Source: Coenobita brevimanus (lineage: Eukaryota > Arthropoda > Malacostraca > Decapoda > Coenobitidae). Taken from it: a DNA stretch of 64,000 bases. Both the position numbers and the translations under genes were made by a program. The notes below the pieces were generated by a model. It was not told where the DNA came from. It ran no database searches and was given only the letters and a program-made list of their open reading frames with translations. The stretch is from assembly GCA_032717465.1 (NCBI GenBank), contig CM064653.1, positions 34,777,603 to 34,841,602 of the forward strand, in the 5' to 3' direction. Positions 55,363-64,000 of this stretch are shown piece by piece; position 1 is the first letter of the stretch, and every line of letters begins with the position of its first letter.

Positions 55363-55373
55363 ACTTTCACTTG
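55363..55373. repeat. target-site duplication of LINE-A copy 3, right
   Basis: ACTTTCACTTG, identical to 54725-54735. Confidence 0.9.
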
Positions 55374-56285
55374 CTGTTTACACATTATTTACAATTCCAC
55401 TTGCACTGTTTTACTCAATAGAAGGATCGTAGTCATTCTTTTATCAATTGTCAGCCCTTTACCTCTTTCCACACAAGGTTTAGTAGGGGGTAAAGGTCAC
55501 AGGGCCCTTTGCATGGGGGTGAAAAGCCCTTGAAGTTAGCAAGAGCGAACAGACGTACCCCCACACTGGAAGATGAGAGTGAACTGATAAGGGTGGGCCG
55601 GGGTGGTGGCCTACCTAGGGAAATCAGTACTGCCAACGTTTAGCCTCTTGACACAGCTATTTATAGCAGTGAAATGATTGGCAGGAAATCTAGACAATAC
55701 ATTATAAATTAGGTAGTTCCAGGTGAATGTAAATATTACTTAGGCTTCTCCCTTCCCTCCTTATATGTATATTTATTACGAAAATAGATTATACGGCATA
55801 TTTCAAGGGGAAATAAACAGCGAAAATTAGCGAACGAGTGCACGTGAGGTGTTGTCAGGTGATAATTAGCCAATTCCAGGTGTATGGCACTCTCTCTTAC
55901 CTTATTTCTTTCTTGTATATATTATTTGGTATAAGAATAGGGCATAGGGCTTATTTCAATGGATGAAATCAGTGAAAAATTCCAAGGAAGATTTACTTAG
56001 CATAGCACGGCCAGGCAGGCGAGAGGATAGGGTAATGGAGTGGGGGTAGGGAGGGGAGTCAAGAACGGGGAGAAATGGCTAAATTGTTAACAGTGGATGG
56101 GAGTACAGATGAGATTAGGAGTGCTGACTAGTGTTGGACATTGGCAGTACTGATAGATGATACAAGCCCCCACTTGGAAGCCCGGGTGAATTCAAAATAA
56201 CACAGAATCACAAAAGCAATGCCCCGCGGTATGATCCCTTGCTCCCATGCGTCACGAAAGTGACGCCCCGCGGTTAAGGGGTTAA

Positions 56286-56599
56286 AGGACGTGTTTCCAT
56301 GACTAATGTTTCTGTTGCCTATCAGCTGAAAAAAATGCAGTGAATAGGCATGACTCATAATATTACACTTATCACAATGTCATCATGGATCAGGAAGTAC
56401 AATGCTAGGTGAATGGCATTTGAACCCTGTATATGAACCAAAGTTTTCACTGCATGCTTCATTAGAGTGACATCAAATCTCACTTTCCAAAGAAGCAAAG
56501 TGTAATTGTTTTTTGCGATTCTGTATTTGCATTATATAATTGGTTATTGTTGAATGGCAAATATATGTAACATGAATACCTTAATCATTTATACGGCTA
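56286..56599. other. unassigned stretch between two TTAA elements
   Basis: AT-rich, no recognised feature. Confidence 0.4.
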
Positions 56600-56603
56600 T
56601 TAA

Positions 56604-57480
56604 CCCCTTAAGACTGCAGTTAATTCAGGCGGTCCCCCCCCCCCCCCTGCTGCAATTCAGGGGGGGGGGTGGCAACTTTCACCAAGGGCAGATTGATTGT
56701 GTTCTGGATAAAGAGGAAAAATTTACACACCTGACAACACATTCTGCACCCTCGTAGGTCTAATTATGGTTACTGCACAGTCACGCGTGAAAGTTCAAAA
56801 AAGTTTATGATAGTGACCCCTCGAAAATCTAAAACGTGAAAATTTTGATAACTACCTATTTTTCTTATTGAAACAGGTCATTTCAAAGTGTTTTGTCACA
56901 CCAACCATGAAAACAGGTGTGGGGAGATTACTAGACTGTGGGTAGTAGACCTATAGGTACGGGGGTTGGAAAAGTAACCAACTTTTCGCACGAAAAGAAA
57001 GCACTTCAGTGTGTTCTGTAACATCTTGGCGACCTGATACCTTTCGGGGGTCTGTAGGGGGTGGGAGGGTAGTGAAGGACAAAGAGGGAGGGATGGGATG
57101 GGGTTCGAGGGGGACACAAGGCTAGCAGGGTGGGAGAAGGAGCGAGAGTGGGTGGGAAGGGACACTGGTGGTGGCGGGAGGAGAGATGCAGGTGCGTGGA
57201 GGGGGTGGGAGGGTGATGGGAGACAAGAGGGAGTGAGGGAGTAGGGTAATGGGTGGCACGGAGGTGGCCCAGAAGGGGGGTGCCCCCTCACTGTCCGGGT
57301 TGGTCCGATCCCCCTTCCCGCCACCTCTGGGGTGAGTTCTCATTGGCCTGAAGCCGTGTACCTCATAATCGGGGTGGAGGAAGCGCTCCGCAGTTTTTTA
57401 GAGGCCCCTCAATTGATGGGATTAGGCAATTTGGCATAAAACTCTCATCACATCAGATGATGCAATTAGGCATTAAGGAG
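56604..57480. mobile_element. TTAA-flanked MITE, 877 bp
   Basis: TTAA at 56600-56603 and 57481-57484. Left CCCCTTAAGACTGC and right (reversed) CTCCTTAATGCC. A striking C14/G9 mirror (CCCCCCCC-TGCTGCAATTCAG-GGGGGGGG) lies at 56635-56668. G-rich purine blocks cover 57040-57260; the antisense Pro/Ser-rich frames there are composition artefacts. Confidence 0.7.
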
Positions 57481-57484
57481 TTAA

Positions 57485-57689
57485 TCTACACTTCCATGAA
57501 GTGATGATTAAATCAAAACAATGGTAACTTTGATATCAACACTAACATCACTTTGATGCATAACATTCGTGTGACGTGGTGTAATGTTCTTCAAAAATCG
57601 CTACAGACAGCAGCGATAGTAACATGAGTTATCATGAGTAATGGATTACTTGATACATTAAGAATATGATATAATACTGTATTATACTG
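57485..57689. other. unassigned AT-rich stretch
   Basis: Nothing recognised. Confidence 0.4.
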
Positions 57690-57885
57690 TATAATAAACA
57701 TGCGATGAATGATAAAGGAAATAATTTTAGACAACTGTGGGATCCACACATCACTTGTGTGAGTTCATTCATGGAGGTTTGTAGGAGCTGTTTATTACTC
57801 AGAGTGAGTTGCCATATATCTCCACAAACCATACAAAATGTGAGGCAGAAAGCTTTTTTTGAAACGGTCATTCTACATTTGTCTC
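57690..57885 (-). repeat. repeat D, inverted copy
   Basis: GATGAATGATAAAGGAAATA, then ACAACTGTG-GATCCACA, then GAGTTCATTCATGGAG, and CCATACAAAATGTG mirror 52885-53030. Identity about 80 percent by eye. Confidence 0.65.
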
Positions 57886-58446
57886 CCACATGTCCTCATT
57901 ACTTCACCACAGCTGAACTAAGGTAAGTAATGAACTCATATTTGTTTTTCCTATACTTTTCTGTGCACTCTTTTGTTTTATATGAACAAAAATTATTATT
58001 ATTATTATTTTATTTTTTATTTTTTATTTTTTCCAAATGGGGGGATAGACCAGGAAACCTAATGCTGCAATTGTTGGGTTAAGTAACTCACAACACCTCA
58101 TAGGCATTAGAGGTGTTGATTCAAGGAATCACCCCAGACTCGAGAGAGCTAAGTAGTGGGTGCAGTACTTTTTGTATCCAGTTATGATGCCTCACAAGGC
58201 TTAGTGACATTCCTCTGAAGTTTTCATTGTCTTTTGTGCACTTTAACAAGAGCACCCAGTGCTGTGTTCCCACACCTCAGGCTTTGGGGTTGGCACAGAC
58301 CTGTCCTTTGCCATTATTTTGTGTGAATCATCTTTGTATGCACCAGTGTTCTTCTTGCCATGGATATTTTCTCTCTGTGTTTGCTGTGGATGACTACACA
58401 TCATTTTGTGCCAGTTGAACAGCTGTGCTTTACATCGTTTGTTTTG
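57886..58446. other. unassigned stretch with (ATT)n
   Basis: Contains an ATT/TTTTA microsatellite at 57993-58032. A frame at 58227-58418 resembles nothing I know. Confidence 0.4.
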
Positions 58447-58946
58447 TTTATAAAGGCTCCAGCATGCATGCCTGCATTGGCGTTGGCTACCTAATAGCTA
58501 CATGATCTCTAGCAGCCTCTCTATTCAGTCCCTTATCCCTCATACTCTGTAACCATGTTGTTGGTCTTTTTTTGTCAGACTCTTCCATCCCTACCCTCTG
58601 CACCAATTTGTCATCCTCCTTCTTCTCCACATGGCCAAACCAGCTCAGTTTACCTCTTCTCATCACAACACTACAGTAATGCATTCCAAGTCCAATCCAT
58701 TTTCTTAGCTCTTAATTTACAATCCAAAACCCCCTTGGTTTGTCATTCAAGGATGCACTACACATCCATCTACTCATTATCATTTTTGTATGTTTTAGCT
58801 TATGAATATCCTCTTCCTCTACTTTCCAGGTCTCTACCCTACAGCATTACACTCCTGACACATGGTGCATACAAGGATCCCTTAACACAGAGGGAGAGCC
58901 CTCTCAAAGTCAGGAGAGGTAACAGCTTCCTGAACTTCTTCCAGGG
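58447..58946 (-). pseudogene. PHD-LINE 3' fragment, copy 3
   Basis: TTTATAAAGGCTCCAGCATGC (3' end), CAGCCTCTCTATTCAGTCCC, CCACATGGCCAAACCAGCTC and CTACAGCATTACACTCCTGACAC follow 16540-17000 in order. On the minus strand the residues RRGKLSWFGHVEKKEDDKLV are visible (58487-58684). 5'-truncated and followed by a fold-back (58897-58977). Confidence 0.78.
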
Positions 58947-58977
58947 AGCTGCTGCCTCTCCTGACTTTGAGAGGGCT
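58897..58977. repeat. 31-bp inverted repeat with 19-bp loop
   Basis: AGCCCTCTCAAAGTCAGGAG (arm 58897-58927) and its complement (58947-58977) agree at about 29 of 31 positions. It lies at the truncated 5' edge of the PHD-LINE fragment, so it is a duplicated, inverted piece of that LINE. Confidence 0.85.
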
Positions 58978-58990
58978 TTCGCTCCATGTC

Positions 58991-59591
58991 CTATCTATCT
59001 ATCTATTGCCAGACGCCTTAATCCATAAGGGGTGGCCACAAACAAACCAGCTCCATGTCACCCAGTCCCCTGCCACTTCACTGCCCTGCTCCCAACTCAC
59101 ACCCCCCTCTCTCATATACCTCTCCACTCCATCCCTCCATCTCATTCTTGGCCTCCCCCTCCCTCTCCACCCCTGCACCTCACTCACATACACTCTTCTC
59201 ATCAGTCTCTTACTCTCCATCCTCTCCACGTAGCCAAACCACCCCAGTGTCTTTCTCCTAACACTTCCTATCACATCCACATCTACACCACAATGCTCCT
59301 TCACAAACTCATTTGTCAGTCTGTCTTTCCATGTGACTCCACATGCTCCTCTCAAACAACTCATTTCCATTGCTCTCTTGACTTGTGTCCCTCCAACAAG
59401 GTCCAGGCTTCACATCCATACATTAGAGTTGGTATCACAATACTGTCATGTAGTAACTTTTTCACTTCCATGCTTACTTCCCTGTTTCTTATCACTGCTT
59501 TCAAGGAACTAGCAACCGTTCTTCCTTGTTGTACCCTTTCAAGCACTTCACCCTCTAAACTTCCATCCTTACTTATCACAGTACCCAAGTA
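58991..59591 (-). pseudogene. LINE-A copy 4, 3' part
   Basis: The (CTAT)3 tail at 58991 marks the 3' end of LINE-A in minus orientation. Minus-strand frames 58999-59370 and 59361-59621 encode RGACGVTWKDRLTNEF, GWFGYVERMESKRLMRRVYV, RGRPRMRWRDGVERYM and YLGTVISKDGSLEGEV. A frame break lies near 59365. More diverged than copies 1-3, so older. It stops at a TA (59590-59591) where a Tigger-like terminus begins. Confidence 0.85.
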
Positions 59592-60310
59592 CAGTGATCC
59601 CTCAATTATCCAGGCATTCATTATCCGGATGTGTTCAGTATCCAGACACTGGGCCTCGGCTGTATTAAACCATTATCTGAATTTACTTGCTATTATCTGG
59701 ACGTAAAAGTGCCTGAGAACTTCAGCCGGCCAGCCGACATTCCAAACATTCGGTATCGTGGCTGCAGGGCTCGAGCTGTGAGCGGGAAGTAGTTTGTAAT
59801 CCACAACCAGAGCCAAAATGTCCGTCTGACCCCGTACTGAATGATCAAAATCATGTGCTCGTCCTATCACTCCCAACGAGTCTCCAGCACCTGAGTAATA
59901 GGACTGTAACCTACAAGCGGTGTCAAAATGTCCATGCACATTCCCCACCAAATGTCTAATATCACATGGCCATGGGGGCTAAGTCTTTCCCAGCCGTCAC
60001 CTCCATTGAACACAGACCGCAAGCCATGAGTACATGTTCGACGACAGCGGCCGTCCACCTCTCTATCAAAGGTCGAAAGTCCCCTGGTCTCGATGCGTTG
60101 TGTTTCCGCATGGTCACTCGGTGTCTAACAGACGCAAACCACAAGTAAATGTACGGCAAAAGCACCTGTCCGCCTGTTGACAGAAGGGGATGAATCCTGC
60201 CCACAGCCTCACCTCTCCCCTCCCCTCCCTTCCCTCCTCCATAGTCTCGCAGCGCCCCCTTCACTCCCTCAGTCCCTAACCCTCCTCTGTGGTGATGACA
60301 CTGACTCATG
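59592..60310. mobile_element. Tigger-like element, left end only
   Basis: CAGTGATCCCTCAATTATCC follows a TA inside LINE-A sequence and is Tigger-like (compare CAGTNNNNCCTC). ATTATCCGG and TATCCAGAC words recur to 59700. A matching right terminus and the continuation of LINE-A were not found, so the far boundary is a guess. The purine-rich minus-strand frame at 59962-60309 carries no recognised domain. Confidence 0.5.
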
Positions 60311-60849
60311 AGTTTTCATTTTTTTTTTTCTATTTATTCGGGTATTATTGGTCGTATCGAAATTCTGCAAAGTCCACGAGAAAGCTTATGAAATTCTGCA
60401 TCTAGACATATGCTTAACTCTTGGATGACGCTGGCAAAATTTTGAATTAGGATGGTGGGAAGTTATATGAAGGTAGGTTTTACTATTGAACACTTTATTC
60501 CTGCTTGAATTTCATACTCTAAGTTGTCAGTCTTATGTATTTTTATTAGCTTATCTTATAGCATGAACACCAGCAAAGATGATGGTATACGATTTATACC
60601 AATGTAACTAATTTACGGTGGCATCCCTACGTGTCAAGTGGGGTTGGTGGAGGATTAGTGCCCCTCCCTGTAAAACAATTAACTCTAAGCCATTGGCCAC
60701 CCTGTCTGGGATACATGGCATCTGGCAATGAATGAATGAATAAAAAAATATTTAGCTGTGGAATTTTTTTTGAGCCCCGGTAGCAATCACTCGTCTCAGA
60801 CAACAGATTTTCAAACCATTGTCAGTTTTTTTGTGGATTTTTGTTGTTT
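60311..60849. other. unassigned stretch
   Basis: T-run at 60320-60330; otherwise nothing recognised. Confidence 0.4.
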
Positions 60850-61470
60850 ATGCTTTATTTTCATGATTTTAGCATTAATATGGATGATCATGTGTGTTTT
60901 GATGTCTAAATATGGCAGATTGACATGAAGACAGTGCCAAAATTAGGAAGGGTACTGTACATACAGTAGTGTAAAGATAGTTTTTTTTTTTTTTTTTTTT
61001 TCCCCCCCCCCCATGGTTTTCTTGGTGTTTCACATTACTTCGGATATTCCTATGTGTGTTTTGATGTCTAAATGTGGCAGATTGACTTGAAAACAGTGCC
61101 AAAATTAGGAGGGGTACTGTACATACAGTCGTGAGTAAGTCAGGTGTTTTTTGGTTTTCAGTGTTTTTTTCATGGTTTTCTTGGTGTTTAGCATAACTCT
61201 GGATATTCCTGTGTGTGTTTTGATGTCTAAAGATGGTAGATTGACCTGAAGTGCCAAAATTAGGTGAGGTACTGTACATAGAGTGGTGTATAGGAAGGGT
61301 GTTTTTTGGTTTTCAGTGGTTTTCTTTCATGGTTTTCTCAGTGTTTAACATTACTTTCGATATTCCTATGTGTGTTTTGATGTCTAAATGTGGCAGATTG
61401 ACCTGAAGACAATGCCAGAATTAGGAGGGGTACTGTACATACAGTGTTGTATAGGTAGGGTGTTTTTTGT
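60850..61470. repeat. 158-bp tandem array, four units
   Basis: TGTGTGTTTTGATGTCTAAA recurs at about 60891, 61053, 61212 and 61369, a period of 157-162 bp. Each unit also carries GGCAGATTGACCTGAAGAC-like, CCAAAATTAGG and GTACTGTACAT blocks and a CATGGTTTTCTTGGTGTTT block. A T/C homopolymer (60981-61012) differs between units. The array directly precedes LINE-A copy 5. Confidence 0.9.
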
Positions 61471-61607
61471 TTTCGAGAATACTCCCTCAGTATCCCTGCT
61501 TCTCGTACAAGGCGACTAAAAGGGTTAGCAGAGAGTTAGTTCCCCTCCCCGGAAAACAACTTACTAAAAATACAAACAAGAAGCCTCGGACAAGGACTGA
61601 CCAAAAG

Positions 61608-62468
61608 ATGACGACCCAGGACCGGACAAAGGACATGATAATCGGAACATGGAATGTAAGACGTGCGAATGATGAGGTGAAAGAGAGAGAGAGATTGTCC
61701 AGGTGCTTGAGGGTGCGAAAGTTTATGTATGTGGAGTAACTGAAACTAAATGGAGAGGTGAGAGAATGGGAGTATGGATGGGGTATATGTGCAGGAGTAG
61801 GTGAGAATGAGAGGGCAAAAGAAGTACTGTGTATAGTTGTGAGTAAAAGATGGAAGAAGAACATAAGAGAGTATGGATCAGTTGGGTCAAGGATTGTGTG
61901 GGTAAGATTGAAAGTCGGAATACAAATGTGGGCGATTGTGTATGTTTATGCACCAACGCAAGATCCTGCAAGCAGAGTGCGAGAAGAGTTCTGGACAAAT
62001 GTGGAAGTGTGCATGGAAAAGTTTGGAAGGAATGAGAGAGTGTTTTTGATCGGTGATATGAATGGTAAAGTAGGGAATGTGAAGGTGCATGAAATAGTTG
62101 GTGAGAGGGGTGTGCCTGCTGGGATAGATGAGAATGGCAGTGCGTTAGTGGACATTTGTGCCGGGAGAGGGTTGGTGATAGCCAATACCCTCTTCAGGCA
62201 TAAATTGATCCACAGGTATACATGGAGAGTGATGAGAAGGGTGGGTGGTGAACTGAATGAAAGGAAATCAATGATTGATTATGTGTGTGTGGATGAAAAG
62301 ATGCGAAGATGTGTAATGGTTGCTAGAGCTTATAGAGGTTGGGGGAGTGGACTTTCTGACCACTACTTGGTGGTGGCCAGAATCAAGATCCCAAAAAGAT
62401 GGAGAAATAGAAGAAGGGAAGGACGGGAAGAAGGAGTATTTGCAAGGAGATTGGAAATGTTACAATAG
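61608..62468 (+). pseudogene. LINE-A copy 5 endonuclease
   Basis: ATG 61608 (MTTQDRTKDMIIGTWNVRRA) opens the AP-like endonuclease with its first block (IGTWNVR), lost from copy 2. After the GA-repeat frame change, VYVYAPTQDPASRV, LIGDMNGKVGN, DICAGRGLVIANT and GLSDHYLVVARI follow (61758-62468). The conserved Glu of ITETKW reads VTETKW across the shift. It ends at TAG. Confidence 0.85.
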
Positions 62469-64000
62469 AATGAGAAAAAGGCAGAATATAAGAGAGAATT
62501 GGAGGAACGATTGGGCAAATATGAATTGGAGCAGATGGGGGACGTGGAAGGTGTGTGCAGTATATTCACTGAAGAAATATGTGCAGCTTGTGATATGGTG
62601 TGTGGGGTGAAGAGAAGACGGAGGGGGATGCAAGGAACAGTGTGGTGGAATGAAGAGGTGACACAGGCTGTGGCACAAAAGAAGAAAGCATACAATGAAT
62701 GGATGAGAAATAGGCATGTGGAAGAAGTTGAGAGATGGAAGAGAGAGTTATGTGTAGAAAAAAAAGAGAGAGGTGAAATTATGTATAAGAGAGAATGAGA
62801 AGAGAGTGGATGAGGAATTTGGAAGGAATTTGAGTGTAAAGTGGAGGGACTGTAAGAAAATGTTCTGGAAAGAGGTGAAGAGAGTAAGACAGGGTGGAAG
62901 CGAAGCTAGCAGGGGAGTGAAAGATAAAAATGGTAGATTACTAGTGGAGAAGGGAGAAAAAGCGAGCAGATGGAGAGAACACATTAAGGAATTGTTGAGC
63001 ATAGAGGATGGAAGTGATGCAAGTATAAGTGGCTGGGGAATGGCTGGGAGAAGGAGGGAGGTGAGAAGACAGATTGGCCTGGGAGGAAGGTAGAGTTCTG
63101 GAGGATTGGAAGTCAGGTATAATTATTCCCTTGTAACAAGGAAAAGAGGAAAAAGAAGTGTGTGGTAATCATAGGGGCATCTGTCTTCTTAGTATAATAG
63201 GAAAAGTGTATGGTAGGATACTTATTGACAGAGTTAGGGAAATAACAGAGGAATTAGTTGGAGAAGAACAGGGAGGCTTTAGGAGGGGAAGAGGTTGTGT
63301 AGATCAGATATTCATTCTTAGATCATTAGTGGAAAAGTTTTTAGAGAAGGGAAAGAAGTTGTATGCGGCTTTCATGGATTTGGAGAAAGCATTTTCAGGG
63401 TGGATACACAAGGATTGTGGAAAGTATTAAGAATATATATGGAGTAGATGGGAAGTTGTTGAATGCTGTGAAGAGTATGTATGATGGTGCTAAGGCTGCA
63501 GTGCGTGTGGATGGTGAACTGAGTGAGGTTTTCTCTATGAAGGTTGGGTTGAAACAGGGATGTGTCATGTCTCCATGGTTGTTCAATCTGTACATGGATG
63601 GGGTAATAAAAGAGGTACAAGGTAGGGTAGTGGATGTTGGAGTGGCCCTGGTGAGAGAGGGTAGTGTTTGGAAACTCCCTGTACTGTTGTTTGCAGATGA
63701 TACTGTGTTGTTGAGTGAAGACCAAGGGGAGCTGCAAGGCTTGATGGATGAGTTTGGGAGAGTGTGTAAGAAATGGAATCTAAAGGTGAATGTAGGGAAG
63801 AGTAAAGTGATGGTCTTTGAGAGAGGTAAAGTCAGTGAATGTACAGCGAGGTTGGATGGTGAGGAATTGGAAAATGTGAGTACGTTTAAGTACTTGGGTA
63901 GTGTGATGAGTAAGGATGGAGGTTTGGAGGATGAAGTGCTTGAAAGGGTACAGCAGGGAAGAAAGGTTGCAGGCTCCGTGAAAGCAGTGATAAGAAACAA
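62469..64000 (+). pseudogene. LINE-A copy 5 RT region
   Basis: Pieces in different frames: CSIFTEEICAACDMVCGVKR (62499-62798), ENEKRVDEEFGRNLSVKWRD (62773-63093), HRGICLLSIIGKVYGRIL and AAFMDLEKAF (63158-63430), then GLKQGCVMSPWLFNLYMDG and LLFADDTVLLSE (about 63545-63720), and STFKYLGSVMSKDGGLEDEV up to the window edge. The catalytic Asp in DLEKAFDRVD is disrupted by a frameshift at about 63400. Confidence 0.83.

Larger units (their letters stand above)
53879..56281. mobile_element. piggyBac-type MITE family B copy 2, carrying LINE-A copy 3
   Basis: TTAA at 53875-53878 and 56282-56285. Left CCCCTACACCGCGGGC and right (reversed) CCCCTTAACCGCGGGG. The left (CTCCGACAGACTC, ATTTGCCAAAAATCAGTTA) and right 600 bp match 30498-31669. 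The middle differs and includes a segment near 54040-54110 (minus-strand peptide LPNFRGLHKSYG) related to 4760-4840 in the 3922-6495 element. Excluding LINE-A it is about 1.77 kb. Confidence 0.85.
61475..64000 (+). mobile_element. LINE-A copy 5, 5' end present, runs off the window
   Basis: Starts with CCCTGCTTCTCGTACAAGGC and GACTAAAAGGGTTAGCAG, a 5' leader not seen in the other copies here, then the ORF from about 61608. The copy has several defects: a 2-bp GA-repeat change near 61690, a stop near 62466, a frameshift near 62770, and a deletion of about 140 bp near 63079 between CAG microhomologies, which removes the GIDGVCGEML region. It is truncated at 64000 inside the post-RT domain. Confidence 0.88.

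Noticed and set aside
57100..57343. Pro-rich antisense frames
   Set aside because: Reflect the purine-rich plus strand within the TTAA element.
60850..61470. CRISPR array
   Set aside because: Four 158-bp direct units without spacers; eukaryotic context; simple tandem repeat.

Overview
This window is eukaryotic and almost entirely made of transposable elements. There is no operon structure, ribosome-binding-site logic or dense coding. It has long AT and CA microsatellites, splice-bounded coding sequence, poly-T tracts, and LINE, SINE, Gypsy, piggyBac, hAT, Tc1/mariner and Tigger/pogo-like sequence. The content fits an arthropod, most plausibly a decapod crustacean (inference from the LINE with a (GATA)n tail, the LINE with a PHD-type finger and short TTAGG-like tracts; not proven). 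The only host gene I can defend is one exon at 971-1164 (+) resembling CCDC47, so much of the window may be intron or intergenic DNA.

Layout. 1-3.7 kb: LINE fragment, CCDC47-like exon, Tigger transposase fossil, 345-bp tandem duplication. 3.7-8.1 kb: a SINE split by a TTAA-flanked piggyBac-type element (3922-6495), then a jockey-like LINE in two opposed halves. 8.2-10.3 kb: LINE-A copy 1, with an inverted 5' half and a 12-bp target-site duplication (TSD). 11.1-31.9 kb: a Tigger-like TIR element (family A) interrupted at 13127 by a roughly 17-kb Ty3/Gypsy insertion (13127-30320). The Gypsy 5' LTR holds LINE-A copy 2 (14848-19103), which is itself split by a PHD-finger LINE (16528-17797), and a second family-A element (19302-21834). 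Its 3' LTR holds another TIR element (29529-30185). 32.3-37.5 kb: pogo-like elements, one containing an intact Tc1/mariner transposon (32826-34212), plus SINEs. 38.1-49.2 kb: a probably full-length LINE on the minus strand (13-bp TSD) broken by a complete piggyBac (38983-44387, itself hit by a TIR element) and a hAT element (45024-46888). 49.2-64 kb: LINE fragments, SINEs, two TTAA elements (one carrying LINE-A copy 3), a 158-bp tandem array and LINE-A copy 5, which runs off the end.

Almost every junction carries the TSD expected for its class: TA for Tc1/pogo, TTAA for piggyBac, 8 bp for hAT, 11-14 bp for LINEs and SINEs, about 5 bp for Gypsy. The order of insertion can therefore be read from the sequence. 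The coding capacity most likely to be intact is the Tc1/mariner transposase (32922-33992), the piggyBac transposase (39239-41326, premature stop and broken C-terminus) and LINE-A copy 2 (open apart from the nested insertion). I found no new defence-like or enzymatic system. The unusual content is the nested insertion history, the inverted LINE copies, the minisatellite-bearing LTRs and the repeated use of one target site by different transposons.
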